Below are positions 1 to 8,454 of a stretch of DNA of 64,000 nucleotides, one piece after another. The notes under the pieces are model-generated. The model did no database searches and had not been told where the DNA came from. It worked only from the letters and a program-made list of their open reading frames with translations. Numbering within the stretch: position 1 is the stretch's first letter; every line of letters begins with the position of its first letter. The position numbers were made by a program, and so were the translations under genes. Origin of the DNA: Colwellia sp. 20A7 (GTDB lineage: Bacteria > Pseudomonadota > Gammaproteobacteria > Enterobacterales > Alteromonadaceae). Location of the stretch: the NCBI RefSeq assembly GCF_009832865.1, contig NZ_CP047130.1:3472001-3536000 (forward strand). The letters run 5' to 3'.

Positions 1-620
1 AATATATAAGGATTTTGGTTAGGTTTATTAGCAAAAGCGGCTATCGCATTATCAGCAGGAACAATCATTTTATCTAATTGTTTAAGCTCATAATTTGCTT
101 GGGCGATTTTAACCCAAGTGTCACCATCATTTTTACCAGTAAAATCCATCCAAGTATAATAGTTACTCAATGCACCTTTATAGTCTTTGGTTTGCATTTG
201 CAAATCACCCAATAACTTTAAAGCTTCACCATGATCACCTTCGTTTAAAATATCAGGCGCTATAGCTATCTTAAGGTATTTTATTGCATCTTCTTCATGA
301 TCGCCTTTAGTAGCGTACATAACAGCAATAAAACGAGATACATAAGCTTTATCATAATCTTGCTTAGCTTCTATCTCTTTCAAGATAACTAAAGCACCAT
401 CAATATCATCGGCTGTATAAGCCTCAAAAGCTTTTTGTACCTTTTTACCAACAGATTGACCAACAAGCTGCGTAGGACGTTTCTTTTTCTCTTCTTGAGC
501 AGCTGCGGCATTAGCATTTTCAGCAAATGGCACTTGTACAATCAATAAAGAAGCAATAACAACTAGAGAAGTTGATACCTTCTTAAAAGACATACTTTCA
601 AGGGTAAATTGTTTCGACAT
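1..620 (-). CDS. TPR-repeat protein of a TonB2 operon (3' part outside window)
   Basis: The reading frame starts at the ATG read on the minus strand at 620 and stays open to the window edge, so the C-terminus is missing. It begins with a signal-peptide-like stretch ending near a VPFAENANA segment, followed by a Lys/Glu-rich linker and helical pairs typical of tetratricopeptide repeats (for example DYDKAYVSRFIAVMYATKGD). The start lies two bases after the tonB stop, and a GGAGG ribosome-binding site sits inside the end of tonB, so it is probably translationally coupled. TPR proteins follow tonB in TonB2-type operons of Vibrio and Shewanella. A periplasmic accessory role in TonB-dependent uptake is inferred. 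Confidence 0.8.
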   Translation of the reverse strand, partial: MSKQFTLESMSFKKVSTSLVVIASLLIVQVPFAENANAAAAQEEKKKRPTQLVGQSVGKKVQKAFEAYTADDIDGALVILKEIEAKQDYDKAYVSRFIAVMYATKGDHEEDAIKYLKIAIAPDILNEGDHGEALKLLGDLQMQTKDYKGALSNYYTWMDFTGKNDGDTWVKIAQANYELKQLDKMIVPADNAIAAFANKPNQNPYI

Positions 621-622
621 AA

Positions 623-1240
623 TTAACTCCCTCCGTCCATTTTAAAGTCTAATTGAACAGTTAAACCTTCTTGTCTTAATGGTTTACCATCAACAACTTT
701 TGGCTTGTACTTCCACTTTCTAAGTGCACGTTTAGCTTCCCTGTCAAATACACGCTTAGGTTCAGCTTCAATCACTGTAACATCTTCAACACCACCAATT
801 TCATTGATAGTAAATGAAAGTTTAACCCAACCTTCTTTACCATCACGAGCTGCTTGAATAGGGTATTTAGGCTCTATTCGTACAATTGGTGTTGCATCAC
901 CGTCACGGCCAAAACCTGCACCTGGTGCAGACAAACCTGTTGATGCGCCAGATAATTGTAGTCCTGGCATATTAAACTGCAAACCACCGGTGTCGTTACT
1001 TGCTTCAGGCTCAGGAGTCTGTTGCTTTGGCGGCGCCTTAGGTGGAGGCGGCGGTGGAGGCGGAACACGGCGACGTGTTTCTGCTGAAGACTCTGGCGGC
1101 GTAGTATTAACTTCTACAATTATACTCTCTTTTGCCTCATCTTTGCTTCTATCACCGCTAGAAACAAGGAAAGCCATAAAAGCAAATAGACCAAAGGTAA
1201 CTACAGCGCCTAGTAGTATTGATACTAAAAAGCGTCCCAT
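623..1240 (-). CDS. TonB family energy-transducing protein
   Basis: The 205-residue protein has one N-terminal membrane anchor (about residues 4-27) and a proline-rich periplasmic spacer with eight consecutive prolines (60-67). A C-terminal TonB domain (about 113-201) carries the YPIQA and WKYKP signatures. It passes proton-motive-force energy from ExbB/ExbD to outer-membrane TonB-dependent receptors. The short length and single anchor resemble TonB2 rather than E. coli TonB. It sits three bases after exbD and two before the TPR gene in one minus-strand operon. Its natural client receptors are unknown; the receptor at 24364 is one candidate in this window. Confidence 0.92.
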   Translation of the reverse strand: MGRFLVSILLGAVVTFGLFAFMAFLVSSGDRSKDEAKESIIVEVNTTPPESSAETRRRVPPPPPPPPKAPPKQQTPEPEASNDTGGLQFNMPGLQLSGASTGLSAPGAGFGRDGDATPIVRIEPKYPIQAARDGKEGWVKLSFTINEIGGVEDVTVIEAEPKRVFDREAKRALRKWKYKPKVVDGKPLRQEGLTVQLDFKMDGGS

Positions 1241-1243
1241 TCT

Positions 1244-1648
1244 CTACCCCTTCGCTGCAGCAATAGAGATTCTAAGACCACTTCCTGCTTCTTTAATTGC
1301 ATCCATCACTTTAACAACAACACCATGTTTAGCGTCTTTATCAGCTTGGATAATAATTACATCGGTTGGTTGCTCAGCAAGTAATTTTTCAATCCTTGCG
1401 CCAACACGTTCGATGTCAACACGGCCTTTATCTAACCAGATTTCACCGTTATCTTTAATTGCAATAAAGATGTTGGCATTTTTCTGTTTAGTTTGCTGTG
1501 CTGCTTTAGGTTTGTTTACTTCAATACCTGCTTCTTTAACAAAAGAAGTAGTTACAATGAAGAAGATCAGCATGATAAATACGATGTCGAGCATCGGTGT
1601 CATATCAATTACCGCTTCTTCGTCCTCACGAATTTTTTTACGTGCCAT
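1244..1648 (-). CDS. exbD: ExbD/TolR family biopolymer transport protein
   Basis: This 134-residue protein has a short cytoplasmic N-terminus, one transmembrane helix (about 19-38) and a periplasmic domain. The helix carries the conserved aspartate, here Asp21 in MTPMLDIVF, that the family uses for proton translocation. It would form the inner-membrane motor with the ExbB-like proteins encoded just upstream. The gene is 12 bases after exbB and three before tonB, consistent with a single transcript. A TolR assignment is less likely because tol-pal genes are absent and tonB is adjacent. Confidence 0.92.
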   Translation of the reverse strand: MARKKIREDEEAVIDMTPMLDIVFIMLIFFIVTTSFVKEAGIEVNKPKAAQQTKQKNANIFIAIKDNGEIWLDKGRVDIERVGARIEKLLAEQPTDVIIIQADKDAKHGVVVKVMDAIKEAGSGLRISIAAAKG

Positions 1649-1660
1649 GAAAATATCTCT

Positions 1661-2185
1661 CTAGTGATGAGGTAAACTGTCAACCAGTTTAGCCTTTGCT
1701 AGTTTAACTTGAGCGTCTAGTCTTGAACTAAAAAACACACCAGATAATGCAGCTACCATACCGGCCATAGTCGGAATAGTTGCTTGCGATATACCTGCGG
1801 CCATTAATCGCGGATTACCTGTACCTTGTTGTGCCATTGTTTCAAACACGCCAATCATACCGGTTACAGTTCCTAACAAACCAATTAATGGGCACATTGC
1901 CACTAATGTTCTGATAGTTACCATGCGTTGTTCAAGCAGTTCGTTTGCTTCGGAAATCCAAGTCTCTCTAATACGATGTGCATACCAAGACGTTGTGTCT
2001 GAGCGTGCATCCCAACGAGAAACGATATCGTTTTTCATTGCTGGGTAGACTGCTGATAAGAACCAATAGCGCTCTATCATCATAATCCACATCAATAAGA
2101 GTGCAAAGGCAACAACGTAAAGTACGTTACCGCCAGTTGCAATAAAACCCCTGACAGATTCCCAAAGCTCTATCAGGAATAACAT
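1661..2185 (-). CDS. exbB: ExbB family proton channel subunit
   Basis: The 174-residue membrane protein has three hydrophobic segments and the MotA/TolQ/ExbB signature around MCPLIGLLGTVTGMIGVF, with a second conserved stretch MAAGISQATIPTMAGMVAA. ExbB pentamers surround ExbD helices in the TonB motor. Its start codon overlaps the stop of the TtpC-like gene in a TAATG arrangement (2183-2187), indicating translational coupling. The size is that of the small ExbB2 of TonB2 systems. Confidence 0.92.
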   Translation of the reverse strand: MLFLIELWESVRGFIATGGNVLYVVAFALLLMWIMMIERYWFLSAVYPAMKNDIVSRWDARSDTTSWYAHRIRETWISEANELLEQRMVTIRTLVAMCPLIGLLGTVTGMIGVFETMAQQGTGNPRLMAAGISQATIPTMAGMVAALSGVFFSSRLDAQVKLAKAKLVDSLPHH

Positions 2186-3534
2186 TATTTAGACTCCTTC
2201 TCAGCAATCGCAGCAATTAAGCCTGCACTTTGCTCGTCTAGTTTTTGTAAAACGCTTTTCGCTTTACCTGCAACAATTGAGTGGATAAGAATAAGTGGCA
2301 ATGCACAAATCAAACCTAATGCTGTTGTAACTAATGCTAGAGAGATGTTACCCGCCATAATTTTCGGGTCACCAGTACCAAACAATGTAATTGTTTGGAA
2401 TGTCATAATCATACCGATTACTGTACCTAATAGACCCATTAGAGGAGCTATAGCAGCAAACATTTTGATTAGATTAACACCGCGATCAATCTTAGGTGTT
2501 TCACGTAAGATACCTTCATCAAGTTTAAGCTCTAATGTTTCAGCATCAACTGATTTGTTATCATGATAAATTTGAAGTAAACGACCTAATGGGTTGTTAC
2601 TATTTGGTGTATCAAGGTTTTTCTCTTGAGATTTAATCTTAGAAGTAATGCTACTTAAAACGATAATACGTTCAAGGGCAATCAATAAACCAATAATTAA
2701 AAGAACCGTGATAGCGTAACCAACTTCTTTACCTTCATGGAAGAATTCTTCAAGTGTTTTCTTACGTGTTTCTAGTGATAAAATACCACCACGTGAAGGA
2801 TCCACATATACACCAGCATAACCTGAAGATGTATTAAAGAAACCAGATGCTGCGTTAGCAATATAACCTGCAGGTTGTTTAGCTAATGGCTGAACTTGAC
2901 CAACTTCATCATTATAAGTTAAGTAACCATTGTCAGATACTAGGTTAAACGTACCAATACGAGTAATAGTTTCTGTAGACTTAGAACCATCTAAGTTTGT
3001 TACTTCTGTAGTAAACTTAGATACTTTACCTGATTCAGTCATTTCAGTTTGTAAAGCAAACCATAACTCTTCAAGATCTTCTAAAGCAGGAATCTCTTTT
3101 GCGTTTGCGATACGGTTTAATGTCTCACCACGGCCAGGAAATTCTGCACTTACAATAGAAGTAGCGATTTGGCCGTAAGCACCAGCAGCCGCTGCACGAG
3201 AAACACCAAACATTTCACCTAATGTGCCTGTAGCATTATCAAGTTCAACTTCTTTTTGTGCTAAAGCAATTTCGTTGTCTGCATATTCTTTTGTTAAACG
3301 CGCATTACGAGCATTTTGATTTGCAAGCTCTTTAGTTGCTTTGTTTAAAAGTGCTTGTTTGTCTGCACGTGCTGAAGTGAATTCAGCTTCACGTTTTTTA
3401 TCAAGTTTAGCTTCTGAAACACGCTCAGACTTAACTTGTTTTAGTAAATCATCTAACTGATTCGCTTGTGTTGTTGCAACTAAACCAGCTGACATTACTA
3501 CTGCTAGCGTTACAAAATTAATAACTTTTCTCAT
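2185..3534 (-). CDS. ttpC: TtpC-like ExbB-family protein with periplasmic coiled coil
   Basis: At 449 residues this is far longer than ordinary ExbB. It starts with a signal peptide (cleavage near TTQANQ, about residue 25) and has a charged coiled-coil region (about 28-110). A periplasmic stretch runs to about 265, and the C-terminal MotA/TolQ/ExbB domain carries APLMGLLGTVIGMIMTF. This matches TtpC, the fourth component of the Vibrio TonB2 complex. The gene overlaps both neighbours by TAATG junctions, so stoichiometric synthesis with DUF3450 and ExbB is likely. The symbol is given by architecture and context, not by a computed alignment. Confidence 0.85.
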   Translation of the reverse strand: MRKVINFVTLAVVMSAGLVATTQANQLDDLLKQVKSERVSEAKLDKKREAEFTSARADKQALLNKATKELANQNARNARLTKEYADNEIALAQKEVELDNATGTLGEMFGVSRAAAAGAYGQIATSIVSAEFPGRGETLNRIANAKEIPALEDLEELWFALQTEMTESGKVSKFTTEVTNLDGSKSTETITRIGTFNLVSDNGYLTYNDEVGQVQPLAKQPAGYIANAASGFFNTSSGYAGVYVDPSRGGILSLETRKKTLEEFFHEGKEVGYAITVLLIIGLLIALERIIVLSSITSKIKSQEKNLDTPNSNNPLGRLLQIYHDNKSVDAETLELKLDEGILRETPKIDRGVNLIKMFAAIAPLMGLLGTVIGMIMTFQTITLFGTGDPKIMAGNISLALVTTALGLICALPLILIHSIVAGKAKSVLQKLDEQSAGLIAAIAEKESK

Positions 3535-4313
3535 TATTCTGCCCCTGCTGCAAATACTGGTAATTTAGCTAAATCCATTGGAAGTTGCTTACGCGCCATA
3601 GCGATAGCATCTTTAACAGGTTTTAAATATTCATCACCTAACTCTTCCCATGCACGACTTTGGTTATTCCATAACCAAGAACGTTTACCGTCTAGAGATT
3701 GTGCAACAAAAGCGATTCTGCCCATATGAACGAAATCAGCTGTTAAGGTAGTACCACCAAAATCCATTTCTGCTTGATAAGCATCAAAGATTGTGCCGTA
3801 ACCTGCTTCAATTTCATATGCTTCAAGTACTAAGCGAAACTGCTCAGAAGTAGTAACATTTGAATTTGACATTACGTTATGTAAATTAGCAACACGTTCT
3901 TGGCGACGTTCAATGTTCATAGGAACATCTAGTTCGATATATTTTTCCAAGGTATCGATCATTTTGTACATCAATGGCACAACACCTTGTTTAATTTTAT
4001 CAATACCATTAATTTGCTTTTGTAATGATGCAATGTTTGCTTTTTGATCATCAACCATACGTTGAACATGGTCGTTATAGCCACGTAAAACATCAGCTTC
4101 ATCAACGGTATTACGGTATTCAGCAAGAAGCTCTTGCGTTTGTTCGTAAATAGTGTTGATTTTGGCTTGTGATTTAGCTGACTGCTTGAATATTGTAGCT
4201 TCAGCTTTTTGAAGATCTGTTAATGCATCAGCAGCAGCGATATTACTACCTGTTAATGCTAGTGCGCCTACCATTGCCGTAGCGATGAGGCTTTTCTTAC
4301 TTACTTTGGACAT
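3534..4313 (-). CDS. DUF3450 family periplasmic protein
   Basis: The protein (about 259 residues) has a signal peptide ending near NIAAADA and is then mostly helical and coiled-coil-like, with QTQELLAEYRNTVDEA-type heptads. This is the DUF3450 pattern; DUF3450 commonly leads TonB2/TtpC operons in marine gammaproteobacteria. I chose the ATG at 4313 because GGGAA lies just upstream; a TTG three codons earlier (4322) is possible. Its stop overlaps the next start (TAATG). It is the first gene of the operon, so the promoter should lie in the AT-rich DNA upstream. The molecular function is not established. Confidence 0.85.
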   Translation of the reverse strand: MSKVSKKSLIATAMVGALALTGSNIAAADALTDLQKAEATIFKQSAKSQAKINTIYEQTQELLAEYRNTVDEADVLRGYNDHVQRMVDDQKANIASLQKQINGIDKIKQGVVPLMYKMIDTLEKYIELDVPMNIERRQERVANLHNVMSNSNVTTSEQFRLVLEAYEIEAGYGTIFDAYQAEMDFGGTTLTADFVHMGRIAFVAQSLDGKRSWLWNNQSRAWEELGDEYLKPVKDAIAMARKQLPMDLAKLPVFAAGAE

Positions 4314-4775
4314 AGTTCCCAACCAATTGCTATTTAAATTTTGATAACAAAGATTTTTGTTACCGCAAATATAAAAATCTGTCGTTTTATTATTTGTAAC
4401 TTTTTTTTATACAACCTATCAATAATCCCAAATGACAAACAAACTGTCAAGGTGGTAGTTATAAAGTTATTTTATTTATTCGAGTAATAAATAAAAAATA
4501 TCACAAAATCATCGTTAAATATCTGGATTAATAGATGCTTCAGATTCATATATGGTCTTTTTTGATTATTACTTGAGCAAAAAGGCCCAAAATAGGCACA
4601 TTTATTTTTGCTATATATGTTTTACTAATTCATTCGTACTAAGTCAACTTTATTTACACTATTTGACTATTAAAAACACGTTACCCTTGGCCAAATTTTG
4701 TAATTAAACCTCTAAATGAGTCTTTTTTGTGTGTTATTTAAGCAAATAAGTATATATTTACCATGTTTGAATGTT
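4314..4775. other. AT-rich intergenic region upstream of the TonB2 operon
   Basis: About 460 bases without a convincing gene, very AT-rich. A palindromic stretch around 4469-4496 (TTTATTTA and TAAATAAA arms around CGAG) is the most ordered element and could be an operator or hairpin. I see no good match to a Fur box. It should hold the promoter of the minus-strand TonB2 operon and the 3' end region of the alkyltransferase-like gene. Confidence 0.5.
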
Positions 4776-5165
4776 TTAAAATTTCAGAGAAAATAGTAGT
4801 TCATTGAAATCAGGCTGCCATTGAAAATCTTTTAATTTAATTTTTCCGCCAATCACAACGATATCTTCATCTTGTAGCAGCTCCTTTTGTGTTAAAAAAA
4901 AAGGACTATTTATTGGAAAAGAAATTTTACCTTGTGAATTAATAACTCTATGCCAAGGCACTAACTTTCCTTGCCAACCACTGTTAGGTATTTGCCCTAA
5001 CGATTTACCAACTAACCTGGCTCTTCCCGGTAACCCAGCAAGATCTGCGATTTGACCATAGCAAGCAACTTTTCCTGTGGGTATTAGCTGCACCGTTTGC
5101 CAAATTTGATCATAATGCGGTTTAATTAACTTGGTATTAGACATTTGCTTCGTTATTGTTGACAA
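4776..5165 (-). CDS. Alkyltransferase-like protein (ATL), MGMT family without active Cys
   Basis: The 129-residue protein matches the DNA-binding C-terminal domain of O6-alkylguanine-DNA alkyltransferases, including GKVACYGQIADLAG (helix-turn-helix region) and RLVGKSLGQIP. The catalytic PCHR motif is replaced by P70-W71-H72-R73. A Trp in place of the acceptor Cys defines the ATL subfamily (E. coli YbaZ, yeast Atl1). These bind alkylated guanine and hand it to nucleotide excision repair instead of removing the alkyl group. The length fits YbaZ. It stands alone between intergenic regions. An upstream methionine (residue 8) is an alternative start. Confidence 0.9.
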   Translation of the reverse strand: MSTITKQMSNTKLIKPHYDQIWQTVQLIPTGKVACYGQIADLAGLPGRARLVGKSLGQIPNSGWQGKLVPWHRVINSQGKISFPINSPFFLTQKELLQDEDIVVIGGKIKLKDFQWQPDFNELLFSLKF

Positions 5166-5262
5166 TAAAATGACCTATATACTCATATTCAAAGAATACG
5201 TTATCATATCAATATAAATAATTATTTCTACAGTACACACACAGTAAGGTTTTAGAACATTT

Positions 5263-5718
5263 ATGAAAATTTGGGTCGATGCAGATGCCTGTCCAGTTGT
5301 AATAAAAGAGATACTATTTAAAGCCGCTGAACGAACAGGAATTGAAACCACACTAGTCGCTAATCATCATATTCGTATACCACCGTCACGTGTCATTAGT
5401 TTTATGCAAGTCAACTCAGGCTTTGATGTAGCTGATGATGAAATTGTAAAAAGAATAAATACAAGTGACTTAGTTATAACTTCCGATATACCGTTAGCTG
5501 ACGAAGTAATTAGTAAATCAGCAATCGCTTTAAGCCCAAGAGGTGAGCTTTTTACTAAAGACAACATAAAGTCTAGGCTCAACATTCGTGATTTTATGGA
5601 TACTATGCGAGCTAGTGGCGTACAAACGGGTGGCCCTCCCCCTTTAAGTCAGAGCGATAGACAGACGTTTGCCAATCATTTGGATAAAATATTAATGCGC
5701 CATCAAAAGTCACAATGA
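5263..5718 (+). CDS. yaiI: YaiI/YqxD family protein (UPF0178)
   Basis: The 151-residue protein begins with [17 protein letters not shown], the hallmark of UPF0178, and contains [13 protein letters not shown] and the C-terminal [11 protein letters not shown] segment. Conserved acidic residues near the N-terminus and the TSDIPLA motif suggest a PIN-like, metal-binding nuclease fold, but the cellular role is unknown. It is monocistronic and transcribed away from the ATL gene, with under 100 bases between them. Confidence 0.9.
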   Translation: MKIWVDADACPVVIKEILFKAAERTGIETTLVANHHIRIPPSRVISFMQVNSGFDVADDEIVKRINTSDLVITSDIPLADEVISKSAIALSPRGELFTKDNIKSRLNIRDFMDTMRASGVQTGGPPPLSQSDRQTFANHLDKILMRHQKSQ

Positions 5719-5921
5719 ATATTACAACCTCTTAATAATAAGCATATTAAAGTGTCATATATATGATTTATGTACTACTTTTAAAATATATTAATGAGTT
5801 AAAATAAAACCAACAACAAGAACCAATGATATTTTATCTAGGAGCTTTAAAAATTAAATTATGTTAAAAACCATTTTTATTTCACTCATCATTAAACGTA
5901 ATAATATTATTAGAAGAAATA

Positions 5922-6869
5922 ATGCATAAATTCACTCCATGTTTAATATTTTCTCTGCTGCTTATTTTTTCTACCTTTATGAGTTATGGACAAGAGATTG
6001 CCATAAGTAGTTTACCCCATGAGATAAATAATTATAAAAAGTGGCTTGGAAATAAAAAATGTTCTGATATTCAAAGTTATCAAAATAATTATGCAACAAA
6101 AGCGTCAATACAAATAATGATCATTTGTAAGGCTCTTCATCTTGGAGGAATGACGGTAAAACTATCATTTAATTCAATACCAAACTACACAAGAGGCTTA
6201 TACGAGGCGCACAAAGGGACAATATCAATACCTGGAGATTCAATTTGGCAGCCAGAAATATCTCCAACACACTTTTACATGGCTCCTCCTTTATTCCGGC
6301 AAGGAGAATTTCAAAAAGGTTTTTTTGCGCTACCAAAAAAACGCAAAGAAATCGAAGAAAGTATCAAGTTCAATATATTGAAAGGAATATCGCCATTAGA
6401 AACTCTAAGAGATCACATCCTTTTAACATCTAAAAATTGGACATTTGATCAAGCAGCAATAAAGGAACTAGGACTAACCTACCTATCAACTACAAAAACA
6501 GAACATATGTGTAACATGATTAAATATGGACGAGGTGATATGTATTTTGGTGAGTTAATCATGATTGGCAATAAAAAAATTATTTTTAACTGTAATGGTT
6601 TAATTTTAGAACCTATTAAAGGAATAAAAGTCGCATTTAAAGAGTCTCGGCACTTTGTCGTATCAAAAAATATCCCTAACAACAAAGAAATCTATAACGC
6701 TCTTCATAAAGGATTAAGTATATTACGAAAATCGGGTGAAATTGAAGACGCTTTTTATCCTTATCCCCACAATAAAGTCATCATTGATAGTTGGATAGAT
6801 TTATTATCTCGTTCAACCGAGAATAAGCAGATAAAAATGGTTAATTTTCATAAATCATCACTCTTTTAA
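5922..6869 (+). CDS. Hypothetical secreted protein, solute-binding-like
   Basis: I do not recognise a named family. The 315-residue product has a signal peptide (cleavage near SYGQE, residue 24). The rest resembles a type 2 periplasmic binding fold (SBP_bac_3-like), with segments such as KALHLGGMTVKLSF, RGDMYFGELIMIG and a C-terminal KGLSILRKSGEIEDAF typical of amino-acid-binding-like proteins. No transporter genes are adjacent, so it may be an orphan sensor or binding protein. Its stop overlaps the stop of the convergent methyltransferase gene by four bases. It is noticeably Asn/Lys/Ile-rich. Confidence 0.6.
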   Translation: MHKFTPCLIFSLLLIFSTFMSYGQEIAISSLPHEINNYKKWLGNKKCSDIQSYQNNYATKASIQIMIICKALHLGGMTVKLSFNSIPNYTRGLYEAHKGTISIPGDSIWQPEISPTHFYMAPPLFRQGEFQKGFFALPKKRKEIEESIKFNILKGISPLETLRDHILLTSKNWTFDQAAIKELGLTYLSTTKTEHMCNMIKYGRGDMYFGELIMIGNKKIIFNCNGLILEPIKGIKVAFKESRHFVVSKNIPNNKEIYNALHKGLSILRKSGEIEDAFYPYPHNKVIIDSWIDLLSRSTENKQIKMVNFHKSSLF

Positions 6870-7414
6870 TCTTGCATTTTATGGCGAACTTGGCTGGTAC
6901 ATTCGGCTAAAATAATAGCCCCGGCGGTAGAAACATTCAAAGAGTTACCCATACCAAACATTGAAATATGAATTTGGTGATGACTTAACTTTAACGCTGC
7001 TTCGCTAACACCTTTCCGTTCATTTCCCAACACTAATGCACAAGCAGATGGATAAAAAACATCTTTATAATCAACTGACTCATGGCATAGTTCTACACCA
7101 AAAATAGTGTAACCAGTATCAATTAACGTTTGTATGCTAGAGCTTGTATTATCGCTGTATTCAATAGATACCCATTTTGCTTCATTTCTAGAGGCTTTTC
7201 TTAATTTTTTATCTGAAATAGTTAGCTCACCGCAAACAATTATTTTTTCAATTGCAAAGGCATCAGCCAAACGAATAAATGAACCTATATTATAGCTATT
7301 AGTAACATTATCGAGTACCAGTACAACGGGTGTTTTAGGCTTATTTAAATATTCATCACGCGTAGGTTTCGTTTTTCTCAGATCTTCTTTACTAAGTTGT
7401 ATTTCTAAGGACAT
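6866..7414 (-). CDS. TrmH/SpoU family RNA methyltransferase
   Basis: The 182-residue protein has the three SPOUT motifs: motif 1 around DNVTNSYNIGSFIRLADAF, motif 2 at VLGNERKGVS, and motif 3 at ISMFGMGNSLNVSTAGAIIL, which forms the knotted SAM site. Members methylate the 2'-O-ribose of tRNA or rRNA; the target here cannot be told from the sequence. It lacks the long N-terminal substrate-binding extension of RlmB. It is convergent with the solute-binding-like gene, and their stop codons share TTAA. Confidence 0.88.
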   Translation of the reverse strand: MSLEIQLSKEDLRKTKPTRDEYLNKPKTPVVLVLDNVTNSYNIGSFIRLADAFAIEKIIVCGELTISDKKLRKASRNEAKWVSIEYSDNTSSSIQTLIDTGYTIFGVELCHESVDYKDVFYPSACALVLGNERKGVSEAALKLSHHQIHISMFGMGNSLNVSTAGAIILAECTSQVRHKMQD

Positions 7415-7578
7415 ACTACTGACTCTTATAATAGACTGAGGCGAATTTTAACTTATCTAGGCTATTTTTGTTAGTTATCTTCGTATAGAATTCGCCAATA
7501 ACTTAACTTATCAATAGTTAAAATTAAGCCACGAACATGTAGCTGCTTCTTATTCCTTTCTAAAATGATACCAAACAA

Positions 7579-8454
7579 ATGAATGATAAAACGATAGTAA
7601 CCCACAACGGTAATTTTCATGCTGATGATGTTTTCAGTGTTGCATCCCTTAAAAATATTTTTTCTTCTTTTAATCTTATACGAACGCGTGATTTAGCCGT
7701 AATTAGTAAAGCAGATATTGTGATTGATGTGGGTGGTGAATATAACCCTGACACAAATCGTTTTGACCACCATCAACGTGGCGGAGCAGGTGAACGTGAA
7801 AATGGCATACCATATTCTTCATTTGGACTAATTTGGCAAAAGTATGGTTTAGAAATATGCCAAGGTAACCAAGAAATTGCCGACTCAGTTGATGCTGGAC
7901 TTGTATCTACTATTGACGCTATAGATTGTGGACATGTTGAAGGCGTATCTAAAGGTATTAGTCTCAGCCAAACTATTTCAATGTTTAATCCAACTTGGCA
8001 AGAAGATAGTCATTTTGATGACTGTTTTAATGAAGCCGTTGATTTTGCATCACGGGTTTTAACACGTTTTATCGCATCTGCAAGTGGTGGCATTAATGCA
8101 AAAGAAATTGTCGCTCATGCTATTGAAAATGCAGCAGATCCAAGAGTTATTGTTTTAGAAAAATATACACCATGGAAAAGAACTGTGCACGCACTTTCTG
8201 ATACAGCACTATATATGGTTTACCCTTCTGAAACTGGCCAATGGCGAATTCAAACCGTACCGGCTGAACTTGGATCATTTGAAGATAGAAAACCTTTGCC
8301 CACAGCATGGGCCGGTTTATCAGATGCAGAACTTCAGGCAGTCACCGGCATTGATGACGCTATGTTTTGCCATAATGGCTTGTTCATCGCAGGTACAAAG
8401 TCTTTTGAAGGCACTATGAAAATGGCAGCAATGGCGCTACAAGAAGCACCATAA
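7579..8454 (+). CDS. MYG1 family protein (UPF0160), DHH-like phosphoesterase
   Basis: The 291-residue protein opens with THNGNFHADDVFSVASL and has DVGGEYNPDTNRFDHHQRG, the metal-binding His/Asp motifs of the MYG1 family. The C-terminus carries PLPTAWAGLSD and CHNGLFIAGTKS. Eukaryotic MYG1 is a 3'-5' RNA exonuclease; bacterial homologues are little studied. The stop at 8452-8454 directly abuts the stop of the convergent ion channel gene, leaving no spacer for a conventional terminator. Confidence 0.9.
   Translation: MNDKTIVTHNGNFHADDVFSVASLKNIFSSFNLIRTRDLAVISKADIVIDVGGEYNPDTNRFDHHQRGGAGERENGIPYSSFGLIWQKYGLEICQGNQEIADSVDAGLVSTIDAIDCGHVEGVSKGISLSQTISMFNPTWQEDSHFDDCFNEAVDFASRVLTRFIASASGGINAKEIVAHAIENAADPRVIVLEKYTPWKRTVHALSDTALYMVYPSETGQWRIQTVPAELGSFEDRKPLPTAWAGLSDAELQAVTGIDDAMFCHNGLFIAGTKSFEGTMKMAAMALQEAP

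Noticed and set aside
990-1664. Long plus-strand frame opposite tonB/exbD with a Gly-rich run
   Set aside because: It is the antisense of the TonB proline run and of ExbD; no ribosome-binding site and no family-like sequence.
2185-3534. Fusion of an unrelated coiled-coil gene to exbB by error
   Set aside because: The architecture matches TtpC of TonB2 systems, and both junctions are clean TAATG overlaps.
4314-4775. Fur box upstream of the TonB2 operon
   Set aside because: I looked for GATAATGATTATC-type sites and found only generic AT-rich palindromes.
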